Positions 31,101 to 36,628 of a stretch of DNA of 64,000 nucleotides are shown here, piece by piece. The stretch spans positions 1,612,001-1,676,000 of the forward strand of contig JAHLMK010000004.1 in assembly GCA_019915135.1 (NCBI GenBank), written 5' to 3'. Source of the stretch: Strobilurus pachycystidiatus (Eukaryota > Basidiomycota > Agaricomycetes > Agaricales > Physalacriaceae). Position 1 is the stretch's first letter. Every line of letters begins with the position of its first letter. The notes under the pieces were generated by a model that was not told the origin of the DNA, ran no database searches, and saw nothing but the letters and a program-made list of their open reading frames with translations. Made by a program: the position numbers and the translations under genes.

Positions 31101-31298
31101 CCTTAAGAAACGATCTTGAAAGCTGATCTTCTTTTTGTGGAGCTTTTCATGCAAAAGAGGTGTCGATCCACCAGTCTCGGGCGCGTGTTCCGGGTAGTAC
31201 AATGTTCGAGCGTTGTAGGGTGTCGTGAGCTCAAGAGACGTCCTCGAGCCAAAGTCGACTCGATGAGATAGTTCGATGGCTTCCTGGTGTGAGCCCAT
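4143..31298 (-). CDS. VCX1: CAX-type Ca2+/H+ exchanger, split by a 25-kb transposon in an intron
   Basis: Exons on the minus strand, 5' to 3': 31298..31043, 30989..30876, 30819..30708, 30656..30612, 5377..5349, 5291..5024, 4970..4811, 4758..4479, 4412..4297 and 4244..4143. They total 1482 bp, giving 493 residues without a stop. The right half reads KAITLSSSLNVFLIFVPLSW, then SFLAIMPLARLSEYGG, then LSNAVEATLAVILLTKCE. The left half continues LKLLQSTIIGVIVLNLLLIP and GTAFISGGARV, both typical of the first CAX repeat. Later helices include FILFWMPIIVIIAWITSKPL. The family moves Ca2+ into the vacuole using the proton gradient. The first-repeat acidic motif (NAVE) is present, but the second-repeat GNxxEH motif reads SFSADG, so ion specificity may differ. 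The start at 31298 has a good Kozak context and lies 63 bp downstream of a TATA box; an upstream in-frame ATG (31361) overlaps that box. Expression is doubtful because the fourth intron now spans 25.2 kb. Confidence 0.88.
5385..5393 (+). repeat. Left terminal inverted repeat with TT target duplication
   Basis: TGTCGGAGA, preceded by TT at 5383-5384. It matches the reverse complement of 30557-30565 exactly. It does not begin with the CACTA or CACTG usual for plant and animal CACTA elements. Confidence 0.7.
5394..5510. repeat. Left subterminal repeat zone, TTATAA motifs
   Basis: At least four TTATAA-type motifs lie in about 100 bp (near 5407, 5424, 5455 and 5493), several preceded or followed by GGC, GCC or CCC. 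This is the layout expected of transposase-binding subterminal repeats. The rest of the interval to 5861 holds nothing I recognise. Confidence 0.5.
5862..6912 (-). CDS. Transposon-borne orphan protein, Ser/Pro-rich
   Basis: Three exons (6912..6455, 6398..6118, 6061..5862) with 56-bp introns join in frame to 939 bp, 312 residues. The frame opens further upstream only from a TTG, so the ATG at 6912 is chosen. The N-terminal 80 residues are basic (KTRRKQQ, RRTKSTVRITELPPNHF). The middle is rich in Ser, Pro, Gly and His and is probably disordered. The C-terminal 110 residues include a likely short coiled coil (VGHLAERARKSDEQ, then NALIREQLARIEGMI) and an acidic tail. No membrane segment or known domain is seen. 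It is the leftmost cargo gene of the transposon and points toward its left end. I do not recognise it; the tail resembles those of Agaricomycete membrane-receptor-like orphan proteins, which is only an impression. Confidence 0.6.
6913..8060. other. No firm gene; possible upstream exons of the next gene
   Basis: Several open frames occur, but starts are GTG or TTG and no frame continues cleanly. An ATG at 7713 begins a Ser/Gln-rich frame (MSINSTPGQSSQND) that could be a first exon of the gene at 8061. The frame reaching 8061 is open from about 7842 and looks protein-like (RVFLLYSNHGIPDPETI), so the neighbour may be longer than annotated. Confidence 0.4.
8061..8515 (+). CDS. Transposon-borne small orphan protein, start uncertain
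   Basis: Exons 8061..8210 and 8252..8515 flank a 41-bp GTGAGT..AACAG intron and join in frame to 137 residues. The open frame extends upstream to about 7842 without an ATG, so an earlier exon is likely and the true protein is probably longer. The C-terminal part contains RFCRICNRYH, a pair of cysteines with a nearby histidine that might bind zinc. No known domain is seen. It lies inside the transposon between the orphan gene on the left and the dioxygenase-like gene on the right. Confidence 0.45.
8516..9454. other. Intergenic with three imperfect repeat copies and promoter
   Basis: No gene is supported. Three diverged copies of a roughly 28-bp unit of the type GGGAGC-TGTCACT-GCTCAGCTACACC begin near 8829, 8937 and 9020, spaced about 108 and 84 bp apart. 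The right end holds the promoter of the dioxygenase-like gene. Confidence 0.4.
9353..9363 (+). promoter_or_regulatory. TATA box of dioxygenase-like gene
   Basis: An alternating AT run (ATATATATATA) about 90 bp upstream of the ATG at 9455. It is followed by a pyrimidine- and A-rich leader ending in an excellent Kozak sequence, GCCGCCACCATGAC. Confidence 0.5.
9455..10696 (+). CDS. 2-oxoglutarate/Fe(II) dioxygenase-like protein, transposon cargo
   Basis: This intronless 413-residue frame starts at an ATG in perfect Kozak context; 46 upstream in-frame codons precede it but lie over the TATA box. Residues 8-35 are strongly basic (RRRKTRRSKNKPEKRPER) and could bind nucleic acid or direct nuclear import. 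The C-terminal third has the double-stranded beta-helix pattern of 2OG-Fe(II) oxygenases: His303-Leu-Asn305, then GDWTGGEFCAPQLG, PGQVFAVRARYLAH (distal His353), then GRRVVFTCF with Arg361/362 as candidate 2OG-binding residues. The second metal ligand, normally Asp or Glu in HxD/E, is Asn here, so activity is uncertain. Fungal TET/JBP-type dioxygenases are known to travel with transposons; this may be a relative, but that is inference. The gene lies just upstream of, and co-oriented with, the transposase. Confidence 0.68.
   Translation: MTLLTSSLVQASGRRRKTRRSKNKPEKRPERVEAHRKHVQEVIESHTGRWLRRTRTFWVQGLTFQTVRLLADRHPQDFVKVQKNQAKVRERVATLFPSVMPAELPNAWDDDNTTIEYKLSDAMVHKDHQAGMQFALAIVAKRYNHVISPVECLRLLVLFDAFMATKPRFSKAPDSRSSTPALHLGVWEFSSDHGPVITGESKNQKVKTKVAMDALLQYFKDALLPKIASLMFLDFPTLKERGSTSVTLSFCYYSLGTQILHSAHKRILEHPDIQAAFEERPALDLGPGFFSIAMKEGASENIHLNFSDSPDFFCWVIAVGDWTGGEFCAPQLGVKFPIRPGQVFAVRARYLAHCSTPVVGRRVVFTCFAESTLLSRADREAMERDGAVYPRPTKASVAAEKALRKAAKTSNNM
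10904..14819 (+). CDS. Plavaka-family transposase
   Basis: A multi-exon gene. The N-terminus (ATG at 10904) is a C2HC zinc finger with Cys15, Cys18, His30 and Cys34. Internal exons match the basidiomycete Plavaka transposase pattern: YRDIMAWAQELI, LGLIIYSDKTLLSSFGTTQG, YPVVARLANLPIELRNGKG, GGGRVVGWLPV, LFPWIIMLSADYEEQ and ALFPRWRALNHFYSW, then RFTDGRKYEDLSK. Junctions I traced stay in frame using 40-70 bp introns; for example the intron after KGL-W near 13000 must use GTGTAAG, not the neighbouring GTAAGC. A Ser/Asp/Glu-rich acidic segment lies near 13500-13580. The protein ends at TAA 14817-14819 with RRRTRRP. The exact structure between 11200 and 11450 is uncertain. It probably cuts and pastes the element at 5385-30565. 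Confidence 0.85.
14882..26931 (-). CDS. Viroplasmin/RNase H1-N-like protein, split by Gypsy insertion
   Basis: With the retrotransposon and one ACGC copy removed, exons 26931..26783, 26733..26502 plus 15191..15052, and 14999..14882 total 639 bp, an intact 212-residue protein. The N-terminal region reads HRGFYMVKAPRNAAGIYTEW, followed across a 49-bp intron by SDTPAGCASPRDDTWTEAL and TRWASFC. This resembles the small caulimovirus-viroplasmin/RNase H1 N-terminal domain, which binds RNA/DNA hybrids. A Pro/Ser/Gln-rich linker follows, then a short acidic C-terminus (EREEQAGEEPVLVVV). As it stands, the insertion puts a TGA immediately after the arginine codon ending at 26502, leaving a truncated product. 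The start is 117 bp from the divergent DUF6698 gene. The domain assignment is from pattern only. Confidence 0.62.
15196..16872 (-). repeat. 3' LTR of the Gypsy element
   Basis: 1677 bp, matching 24825..26501. Ends are TGATGTGC and GCGTATCA on the plus strand. It contains a short tandem of GGTCTTTGG units near 15880-15905 and dispersed copies of the same motif elsewhere. Confidence 0.95.
16873..16881 (-). other. Polypurine tract of the Gypsy element
   Basis: AAGGGGAGA on the minus strand abuts the 3' LTR, the expected position for the plus-strand DNA primer. Confidence 0.75.
17016..17022 (+). promoter_or_regulatory. TATA box of the antisense gene in the Gypsy element
   Basis: TATAAAA 55 bp upstream of the ATG at 17071, followed by a pyrimidine-rich leader (CTGCCTTTATTCTATC). 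Confidence 0.5.
17071..17714 (+). CDS. Antisense spliced accessory gene in the Gypsy element
   Basis: Exons 17071..17358, 17425..17580 and 17661..17714 join in frame to 498 bp, 165 residues. Both introns have GT..AG ends (GTGTGT..TTTTTAG and GTGAGC..CCTTAG). The ATG follows a TATA box and a CT-rich leader and has a good context (ATCATGGC). The gene lies between pol and the 3' LTR on the opposite strand and converges on the end of pol. The protein is largely helical-looking, with hydrophobic patches (DFLMYLGMHLTLIIP, FFFNLRLYVGMLVHLLG) but no domain I know. An intron-containing gene can survive retrotransposition in this orientation because its introns are not spliced from the genomic RNA. Function is unknown. 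Confidence 0.65.
17853..21698 (-). CDS. pol: Gypsy pol: reverse transcriptase, RNase H, integrase
   Basis: A 1281-residue open frame. The RT domain has TLDLFVGYDERLL, the palm motif FSTPYGALRLKTLPMG and the active-site YIDD near residue 430. RNase H follows (LSVDTSYQAVGFYLSQ, then REARYSQAKRELFGLFRAL). Integrase has the HHCC zinc motif around residue 890 (HDRAGHKGQY..CVLCQKRQ). Its DDE core has Asp in YIDTF near 950, Asp in VTDNGP near 1025 and Glu in NGKVERG near 1058. A C-terminal SH3-like region contains FKTGELVLVRNTRIE. It starts 20 bp after the protease frame ends, in a different frame, so it needs re-initiation, frameshifting or its own start. No disabling mutation is seen. Confidence 0.93.
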   Translation of the reverse strand: MLILERSPEGNIEVKQSWIPGDNRETFGEGDLTSLYMKKSPNRVHQAAKRLRKQHAFMHASMHQASTHMTVPEHMVTPSGLLKVPTKIQGFRKVFNINQIAEDQEEFKSYATATLNLFYGVPKELEQVFTGLSVTLPKDYMAEAQQEFLRLESQIPKRGVFVGKKYKPVALKTKAHLGTLPEEFRIKRHIHGDPLAGMPELVPDPPPFVPTGRYTAERREQIQADHVGDFLTDAERRIIDSIFCNQNEGFAWEESEKGHFKPEFFPPVDIPVIPHTPWVLRNIPIPPGIYDEVCKIIKHKLDSGVYEPSNSSYRSRWFCVVKKDGKKLRLVHSLEPLNAVTIAHSGLPPATEELAESFAGRSCGGTLDLFVGYDERLLATASRDMTTFSTPYGALRLKTLPMGWTNSVPIFHDDVTTILKDEIPAFTRPYIDDVPVRGPATRYEQADGTYETLPGHPEVRRFVWEHLVNMNRIIQRMKHAGGTFSGHKAIICAEEIVAVGHVCTYEGRKPAEDRVKVISDWPPCKALTEVRSFLGTAGIFRAFVKDYSKKALPLTRLTKDITKFRWTDEEQESMDTLKEAIQTCPMLKPLNYEWSTPITLSVDTSYQAVGFYLSQVDPKDPKKRYFAKFMSLTLNEREARYSQAKRELFGLFRALSACKYYLLGCRKLEIEVDAKYIKGMLSNVDSLANANLQRWAEEILMYHFTLVHVPGKVHGPDGLSRRPASEHDVVVPRPHINIEDDEVNTFEYQEPKGLPKEEQPLDFDTFRNDIDSRGGYFQEIVRSPLPDHIKVSKAVRTSGLVNVKDIEGWMHITEFPELNKSKRERLWETYLPKLQPYLQSEDVLEDEDLEKWSKDFFVQHERLYRTHSDSHPRRVLLPNERIPVCKALHDRAGHKGQYSVLQLIMKRFWWPGMEVDIRWYVRTCVLCQKRQKRNIKVAPTITSTPGIYERAYIDTFRMPKAGEESIRKKRPSKWAGFNAVTVARCGLTSWPEARALKEETAESLGEWIFEDILCRWGCIKEIVTDNGPAIKKALVHIEQKYGITGILITAYNKQANGKVERGHWDIRQSLFKVCRGKPEQWPEFLHEVLWAERITIKRSLGTSAFQAVTGCEPIMPMDLEELTWLVEAPDRLVSHSDLIAFRARQLIKHKEDTVKLRSKVLLNKQKAAAKFLEDFQKSIPRYKFKTGELVLVRNTRIESEMNAKFKERFMGPYAVVTRTSAGNYVVCELDGTIYKDKIAQFRVIPFVSRRDPIDLGKQFFDRLHFISKPITKTLDVLARTT
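21719..22891 (-). CDS. Gypsy aspartic protease ORF
   Basis: A 390-residue frame between gag and pol. The first 200 residues are Pro/Lys/Glu-rich with no domain. The retropepsin-like core follows: ESLVDGGSQIASISLKAALE near residue 257 (Asp-Gly-Gly where DSG or DTG is usual, a variant seen in fungal Gypsy elements), then VLLGRPFEIVSNLVI, which matches the conserved G-R-x-F/W strand. Its ATG overlaps the gag stop codon as ATGA, suggesting coupled termination and re-initiation. It would mature the gag and pol polyproteins. Confidence 0.82.
   Translation of the reverse strand: MKEGVQLAHTPPESQFTVETRQTRQSAKAPSAPVDSTPQNKVTSWPKDRVSVVIPKAAPPKVSFSKPEVTQEVESVDQDLLDEVLAMEEPDPVPQPKADSTLPEKNQPKVQPKEPKVKSFQRRSLAEELLHKNPSWREAWKFLLPEALLATNPPWQQSISDFIRKRNTPVAVFKTEEVADTVQDHFQPELYSVNFHEQGDLPIGGIVVHDAVEQFVNLSGGHYTGPFQMISGNMAPENADLRTFWPLINKNGKKESLVDGGSQIASISLKAALELGIAYDPTFTITMESADKGRTSTLGLARNIPFDFEGIVYYLQLHVLQDPAYEVLLGRPFEIVSNLVITNLPNGNAIGTLTDNTNGKKLSLPSYRRGQIPRHMIPGGQTGFHGNLRT
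22888..24360 (-). CDS. gag: Gypsy gag with CCHC zinc knuckle
   Basis: A 490-residue frame. It has an acidic Ser/Pro-rich start, then a capsid-like region (FKGHSGDDVREFFTMCNW, later VLSSYSKGKNDPTYVP and NYFLTDKWMSKSAKD). A helical segment (IIQKGEKEREEARKADQKMM) follows. A single CCHC knuckle, CYFCRELGHIVANC, lies near residues 380-393 and would bind the genomic RNA. The stop overlaps the protease ATG by four bases. Intact. Confidence 0.88.
   Translation of the reverse strand: MTPFGSPLTDLEDPESPEPITPFIDFNQSTQNTIPVPVMAVRAIVPSEELSAEARGEIQGKKIPIPFSRDAPKFKGHSGDDVREFFTMCNWIFDQTGIAEQGTKLEVAALYAGHEQRLRWHKNPDYLKGVWADFQESVLSSYSKGKNDPTYVPADLKDALDPYLARPIANKQKWESFQREVLHIMGHLITSGELTNKGAIEDIKSSITEGVWHNVLGDLRRDAKANATAGTTPTYDFTLSEVEAAISNYFLTDKWMSKSAKDSPYNRELIPASTTRIKTEELDEYLNRVASLQDIIQKGEKEREEARKADQKMMAELLHTLQRGGPQGLRTQGFVQEASPIYLQTPAQGVSVPTNLPNGLYKAPPGAFPGNKFVVNDGRCYFCRELGHIVANCPTKEMCESNGHIYKPGGTNIYHVTNGTTSQPIQRVSPKQPLSPWEQVQKFQQENAPKVSAFQSQEDEFAPEVAMYVQTPTQEEEFAPDAYQGFGRAR
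24361..24824 (-). other. Gypsy 5' leader with candidate primer-binding site
   Basis: The stretch between the 5' LTR and gag holds no separate gene. Just inside the LTR, at 24802-24819 on the minus strand, lies TGGAGCCCACCGCGAGGG, which begins with TGG as needed to pair with a tRNA 3' CCA. I cannot assign the tRNA. The offset from the LTR is 5 nt. Confidence 0.45.
24825..26501 (-). repeat. 5' LTR of the Gypsy element
   Basis: 1677 bp, matching 15196..16872, followed by the ACGC target duplication. It should carry the element's promoter on the minus strand. I see no clear TATA box to place with confidence. Confidence 0.95.
27049..29642 (+). CDS. DUF6698-type protein with basic AT-hook-like tail, transposon cargo
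   Basis: A multi-exon gene. After a short first exon, 35-, 50- and 60-bp-class introns join ADHGCNDWYYAQALKRA, LDLVARRGREMIVCC, then LKSAGAALRSAM and LLIPVLFGQSRLLGTGPGAI. The next exons read TTPGMIAFAAIM, then SRWLLSNEGSFTVKG and FQRVKSIIETSLHD, ending LTMAWFDLQLFG. This order matches the basidiomycete-specific DUF6698 family of unknown function. The apparent stop at 28890 is removed by a 50-bp intron (28841-28890, GTAAGC..TTTAG), so the protein continues through an acidic segment to a Lys/Ala/Gly-rich tail (GKGKSKATSTGDKAAGKAAA), which suggests nucleic-acid binding. A stretch at 28700-28820 repeats ERPAEIV-like units. It is divergent from the viroplasmin-like gene. Confidence 0.72.
29643..30109. 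other. Intergenic inside the transposon, no gene seen
   Basis: No supported coding frame. It holds the 13-bp tandem repeat annotated separately and a run of ten or more T near 30076. Confidence 0.5.
29872..29941 (+). repeat. 13-bp tandem repeat, five copies
   Basis: Five units of the form AGTAAGTAAGCAT/C (first copy AGTAAGTAAGTAC), then a partial unit. Each unit contains GTAAGTAAG, a near-perfect 5' splice-site consensus on the plus strand. Confidence 0.85.
30110..30556. repeat. Right subterminal repeat zone, TTATAA/TAATGCC motifs
   Basis: About 450 non-coding bp rich in motifs such as CCTTATAAGG, CCATATAATGCCGTTATATGG, CTATTATAAGCC and ATTATAATGCC, mirroring the left end. A GC-richer core at 30290-30450 contains repeated CAAGCC/CTTACAAG words. 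Probably transposase-binding sequence. Confidence 0.5.
30557..30565 (-). repeat. Right terminal inverted repeat with TT target duplication
   Basis: TCTCCGACA, the exact reverse complement of the left end, followed by TT at 30566-30567. Confidence 0.7.
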
Positions 31299-31360
31299 GG
31301 CAGAGGCAAGGACAAGAAGAGCTGAAGAACTTGAGGGGCGTTCATCTGCACAGACGGCCA

Positions 31361-31367
31361 TTTTATA
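31361..31367 (-). promoter_or_regulatory. TATA box of the CAX gene
   Basis: TATAAAA on the minus strand, 63 bp upstream of the ATG at 31298. It argues that the in-frame ATG at 31361, which overlaps it, is not the translation start. Confidence 0.5.
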
Positions 31368-32572
31368 GGTAGCCTGAGGTGAAACACAGTGGGTAGTAAT
31401 ATTGACTTGAGGCTGGGTTCGCTGAGATACCGATTGGCCAGAGGCGGTTCACATCATCTGAATGAATGCATCGGGCGGGATGTGCCAATCCCTCCTTGTC
31501 GCGCTGAAGAACTGATGAAGAACAAAGGTCTGCGTGAAATCACGGCAACAGCCGCGGAATCTACAAGAAGAAGCGCGCTCATACTCCATGTCTTGTGCGA
31601 CCATGACCTTATACTATGAGATTGCCATGCAGGATCGTTGAAAGGAGGAATCGAGACGTGGTGTGGCTGAGCTGCGCCTGTATCGCTCAACATAACCCAC
31701 GGTCACCTCGGGCCGTCGATCAGGGTGATCAATGCTGGCATTGGCGCTCAGTCGCGCGCTGAGTGGCAGCTCGGAGCTCCTCCGCAAAGACACACAACGA
31801 AGTTGTCATGAAATATCCTCCTCAGACTGTTTGTCTAGGCCGTCGACACGGTCATCGCGCTTTCTCGCCACTGTCCGGCAAGCGATCTTCGAGGTGACGA
31901 ATGATATGCCATCTTCGACTTGTGCAGGGCGTTCTGGCAGTCATCTGCTGGCATGACGCGTTAAGTCAGCTTGATGTCCGACGCGTCGAGGAGGATCGGC
32001 AGCAGATTGGCCGACGGCATGCCGTGATTTAATCGAACTTGAGAATCTTCAGTCCTGCTTCAGTCACAGTGTCAGACTTCGACAACGAGGATCCGGAACT
32101 TTCCTAGCGGAGATGACCGACAAATCTATCTTTCTCTGTTATTTCCACTGGTATGCCATCCACGTACGGCGCTTATATAGACGATGCTATTGAGGCATAC
32201 ATGTGGCGTTGGCGAAGGCGCTCTGGGTGTTTACGTCAATTCCCGACTCTCTTCTTGACTCTGACTCTCGCCTGGCACTGTCCGGTATATACTCCTTTCG
32301 ATGGTCCAGCTTCTGCCTGCGTTTCTGTAAAGCGTACATCCCCAAGGCCGATGGGATACCTGTGGGATACTAATAGATTGTCTTCACACACTGGCTACAG
32401 TTCTATTAGATATATAAAGACAGTCACCAGCCGTTTATGTAGGCGTCAAGCCGTCACGTCCAATTTTGAACGCTCGGTTATATTCCCGAGTTTGATAATC
32501 TCCTTGACGTGCACCAAAGATACATCGTTCAAATACTCGCCGTGTGCTCTCATCTTCGCATTCATCACCGCC
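31368..32572. other. Intergenic, no gene supported
   Basis: Open frames at 31389-31956 and 32153 onward lack starts with good context, splice structure or domains. The region separates the divergent CAX and MDR promoters. Confidence 0.5.
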
Positions 32573-33855
32573 ATGACCATGTCCACCCAGAAGGCCATCA
32601 TTGTCCCCGCGCCCGGACCAGACTGCAAATGGATTCCTGCCGAAATTCCTATACCATCTCCTGCAGAGGGACAGGTCCTCATCAAGATAATGGCAGCGGC
32701 GATTAATCCATACGATCTCTACAGACCACGCATGGACATGCTCATCGGGAGCTACCCCGTCGTACTCGGAGGTGCCATCAGTGGTACCATTGAGGAGATA
32801 GGCGAAGGAGTGACCGAGTTCGTCAAGGGTGATAGAGTGTACATTTATCATCGTCCAGATGCTCTCGAAGTTGATTCTCGTCCAACAGATTCTCCCCTAC
32901 GATTGCACAAGGGCTCACAGGAGGATTCCAGCAATACGTCGTCATCCCGGCTGCCATTACCATGCGCGTAAGATAATTCAAAGGTACAATAGTCTCTTGC
33001 TGCTCACTAGAAAGTCTACAGATCCCAGATAACGTTAGCTTCGACGGAGCCTCTACGTTCCCCGTGGCATTCACCACAGCCTGCAATGGACTCTTCGCCA
33101 ACGCACCCATCGGCATAGGGCTAAATCCTACATGGTCGTGGGACCAGCCTCAGAAAGGCCGCTCTGCACTCGTGCTCGGTGCGAACACCTCCGTGGGTCA
33201 ATTCGGTGAGAATTCACGCACATTCTGAGTCGTGTGCGACAGTACTGATCGCAGGCTCTTGACAGCAATCCAATGCCTCAAGTTTCTTGGCTTCGAGCGC
33301 ATCATCGCCTACGCGTCAAAGACTAGCTCTGCCTACCTCCAGTCCATCGGCGCCACGCAAATCGTCGACCGTAACGAATTTCCCACCAGCGAGCTTTCCA
33401 AAGTCATCACCCCCGCGGTGAACGTCGTATACGATGTTGTGGGCGCCTTGGACGACGCATATGACTGCCTCGTAGACGACGGAAAGCTATGCACTGCCAT
33501 CCCGATGGCGAATTTGACAAGAGAAGGCAAGAACGTCACTTTCACAAAGGCATTCGGATCGATCGCCGGGATGGATGTCTGGAAATGCCCGGTCAACAAG
33601 TATAATCTTCGGCCTGAGCAAACGGTCTTTGGACGTCTGGTCGTCAAGAACCTGCCATTGATGATGGAGAAAGGTCTCGTCGTTGTAAGTGCTTCTCTAC
33701 TTGGAACGCTGGTCAATGTGTAAAGCGTTTCGCAGCCCAATGTCGTTGAGGTGTTGCCAAACGGCCTAGCAAACTTGGCTGAGGCAGTGCAACGAGTAGG
33801 AGACAGAAAGGCCGGCGGTGTCAAGGTCGTTGCACATCCCCATGATGAATGGTGA
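32573..33855 (+). CDS. MDR-family zinc-type alcohol dehydrogenase-like reductase
   Basis: Five exons encode an NAD(P)H-dependent medium-chain reductase of the fungal enoyl/quinone reductase-like group. The N-terminal GroES-like part has AAINPYDLYRPRMDM, then VVLGGAISGTIEEIGEGV and FVKGDRV, followed across an intron by FSPTIAQGLTGGFQQYVVIP. The nucleotide-binding part has ALVLGANTSVGQF-AIQCLKF, VVYDVVGALDDAYDCL and GGVKVVAHPHDEW at the C-terminus. The first intron must be read from GTACAT, not GTGTAC, to keep frame. There is no catalytic-zinc cysteine pattern, so it is probably zinc-independent. The ATG at 32573 (GCCATGACC) is preferred over the second ATG two codons later. The substrate is unknown. 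Confidence 0.85.
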
Positions 33856-34027
33856 ATCAAAAGAATTGAACACGTTAGCCGGTTAAGAAGAATTTCGGAT
33901 TAGGCGTGTGTCGGATAATTGAAGGAACGGGCTTGTATTTATTCGGAACACGAACGCTCTGTTGATATGCATGTCAGTGAACTAAGAATATGACGCATCG
34001 TAACAACCTCAACGTACCTGTTACTAA

Positions 34028-34381
34028 GAGCCTGTTCGGCAACCGGGTTTTGAGGAGGGTTTTGGCGAAAACCGGGTTTTGAGACTCGAAAACCGGGTTT
34101 TCCTAAACAGTAGATGTCACGCCATGATCCAACCATACGTTGGCGTCAATATTATATCTTGCCCTCATGCCGCGAAAGAAGTTCCACAGCACTTTATGCC
34201 GATGCGGTCGCAGTGCAGAGCGCCAGAGGGCTCGGAAGAGATATATCTAGCAGGAGAGTGTCGTTCTTCTTCTTCTTCGGTGGCAGAATGATGAGAGTCA
34301 CACAGTGTCACAGAGCAGGCACTTTCCGAAAACCCGGTTTTTGCCAAAACCTCCCTCAAAACCCGGTTGCCGAACAGGCTC
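34028..34381. mobile_element. Harbinger-type MITE
   Basis: A 354-bp non-coding element with inverted repeats of about 50 bp beginning GAGCCTGTTCGGCAACCG, flanked by TAA on both sides (34025-34027 and 34382-34384). The GxGCCTGTT-like end and 3-bp TAA duplication fit PIF/Harbinger MITEs. It contains no transposase. Confidence 0.8.
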
Positions 34382-34386
34382 TAAAA

Positions 34387-34921
34387 TAGTGCTGTGTAAG
34401 TTTGTTATTTAACATGGTGATTTATGTGACGATGGCGACCCCCTCATGTTAGCTTTGTTAGGCATGTTTTTTATTGTTATTTAACACATATATAACATGA
34501 CATAAGCACATCGTTAACTGTGTTTCCAGCACTGATTTGTGGTTGCTAGATGTCCAAAGTGTCTACTATCCGGTATGTATGGTTTGAGTTCGAGAACTCA
34601 GTGTCGAAAGACCTTGTCGGCTAGGCCTCGGCAATCCTATGCTGCAGAGGTGCCGCTTATATGTGACATCTGTGACAATAATCACCAGTACGCAGCCAAA
34701 TTTATGTGTACTTAGTTGTTGGGAGCTTTTTGCTTGAATTCTGTCATCAGATATGTAGCTTTCGTTGCCAGAAGCCATACAGAAGCTGCCTCCGTGCCCT
34801 TTGAAAATCACACATAAATAACACGCATTTTTTGGGCCTCCAAGTTAAATATGTTAATAACACGTTAATAACATGTTATAAATCACATGTTAAATAACAT
34901 TGGATTACTTACACTGCACTA
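34387..34921. mobile_element. hAT-type MITE inserted at the end of the Harbinger MITE
   Basis: A 535-bp AT-rich element with imperfect inverted repeats starting TAGTGCTGTGTAAG / TAGTGCAGTGTAAG and continuing into TTATTTAACAT. It is flanked by an exact 8-bp duplication, CTCTAAAA (34379-34386 and 34922-34929), the hAT signature. The duplicated site includes the last three bases of the Harbinger MITE, so this insertion is the later one. Confidence 0.8.
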
Positions 34922-35268
34922 CTCTAAAAGTCGCTGGTTGTATTGTCGCAACTCTCCCTACTGGTGACAATCTTGATAACGATGCGATCTGGGCGCAATG
35001 AACCAGGGGCGCCGTTCCTTACCGCCCTCTCCAAGAGCCATAGCCATGACTGTCAGAATCGAGAACAAATCGCGCGGCGCAGTCTACGTCGGCGGCGTTG
35101 GCGGGAATGGGAAAATGGACATTGATCAATTTGATGGTTGTCGAAAGAAAGGGACAGAAAGTCACGAGGTCTTGCACGAGGTCAATCTCACAGGGCCGGT
35201 TTTCTCGTAGCGTGCGCCGTGGTCTCACTCTTGTTCTCAGGCCGCCAGCATCATATTCTTCCTCTCTA

Positions 35269-36628
35269 ATGCCACCAAAAAAAACCTCCTCTCAGCGAAA
35301 ATCAACGCCAACCACCAAGAGCCGTACCAAAAGAAGGATTTCGCGAGCTATTTTGTGGGATGCTGAACAAGAAGTTGAAGACGACACAAACGTAGTAGCT
35401 ACGTACAAAGCTGGGGCGTTACTAGGCTCGCCTGGCAATTTTCCCGCGAAGATCTACCATGACGCTAACGCGAACATGAAAGGCCTTCCAACACTCCCCT
35501 ACGAGCTACACATGGAAATCCAATCTTACTTTCCCTCTATTCCCGTACCCTGCTTGTGGAGTTCTCCAGAGGATGGGTATCTCCCCGCCTCATTTCGCGA
35601 CAGATTTGACACCATTCACGCTTTGTCGCATGTATGCCGCGCCTTACGCTATGTTTACTTTCCGCTTCTTTGGCGTACGGTGGACGCGTGCACTTTACAG
35701 GAGCCTGTCCCACGACTTAAGCGCGACCAGGCAAAGGCGATAGCGACTCAGCTTGTTAATCACGCAGAGGTCGTGACGATCCGCGCGCCTTACTTAGCCG
35801 AGCTTGTTCAGTGAGTTTTTCTCATCAGCAGATGCAATCCTGGATTCTAAGCTTTCCCGAACAGAGTCTTCAACGTTTCGTTGGGGACATTCTCCGTGCA
35901 CACTGTCTACAAGGAATTTGTCCGCTGCCTCACCTGCCTTCCCAACTTGCACACACTTCAAATACTGGCTTTTCCTGTGCACAAGCCAAGGATTGATGGT
36001 GCCAGCCTGAGAGCTAACGCTGAGACTCGCAAGTGTCACTTTGCTCTCCAAGAGGCTTTCGTAGGCATGCGATTCAACAGCATTATCTCGTTGACACTTC
36101 CGACAGTGCTCACTGACTCTATCAGTGTGCGGATGACCTTCCCCCACTTGCAGCATCTGGCCCTTCTTGGAGGCCCATTTGAGCAGCCAGAGACCTTGCT
36201 GCCATTGCTCCCACCCACCATCCACTCGTTACAGTTTGATCGCAATTGCTCGCCTTGTCCGTCATTTACATTTAGGACAACATACACAATCTCTGACCTT
36301 CTCTCTCGTCACAGTCTCCATTGAAATCATTCAACATCTTCCAAACCTTCGCGTGACGCCAAGGATACTCCTCGATCCCGACCGTCCCCAAACGTGGATA
36401 CCCATCCTCGAACAGCTGAAGTATCTGCATACCATTCACGCGTCTGTACCCTCCTGGGCAACGCGCGAGTTGCGAGCCCGCATTATTGAAAATCTGAAGG
36501 CCGTTATACAGAAGAGCCTCAATAGCGACCTGATTGCGGATGTGAAGAAAGGGGCAGTGTATCTGTGGCGGCAAGATAAGGAGGTGCAGCAGATCGTAGT
36601 CAAACGAGTTGTAGAAGACGACGCTTGA
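35269..36628 (+). CDS. F-box-like protein
   Basis: Three exons (intron 1 near 35812-35865 GTGAGT..AACAG; intron 2 GTCCGT..CACAG ending about 36322). The N-terminal 40 residues are basic (MPPKKTSSQRKSTPTTKSRT) and probably disordered. An F-box-like motif follows, with LPYELHMEIQSYFPSIP and SHVCRALRYVYFPLLWRTV, matching the L-P-x-E-L..S-x-V-C-R-x-x-R pattern. The C-terminal part has leucine-rich stretches (LTCLPNLHTLQILAFPVH, FPHLQHLALLGGPFEQPE). Such proteins are usually SCF-ubiquitin-ligase adaptors. Its substrate is unknown. Start chosen at the first ATG after an upstream stop-free GTG-led frame. Confidence 0.7.
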
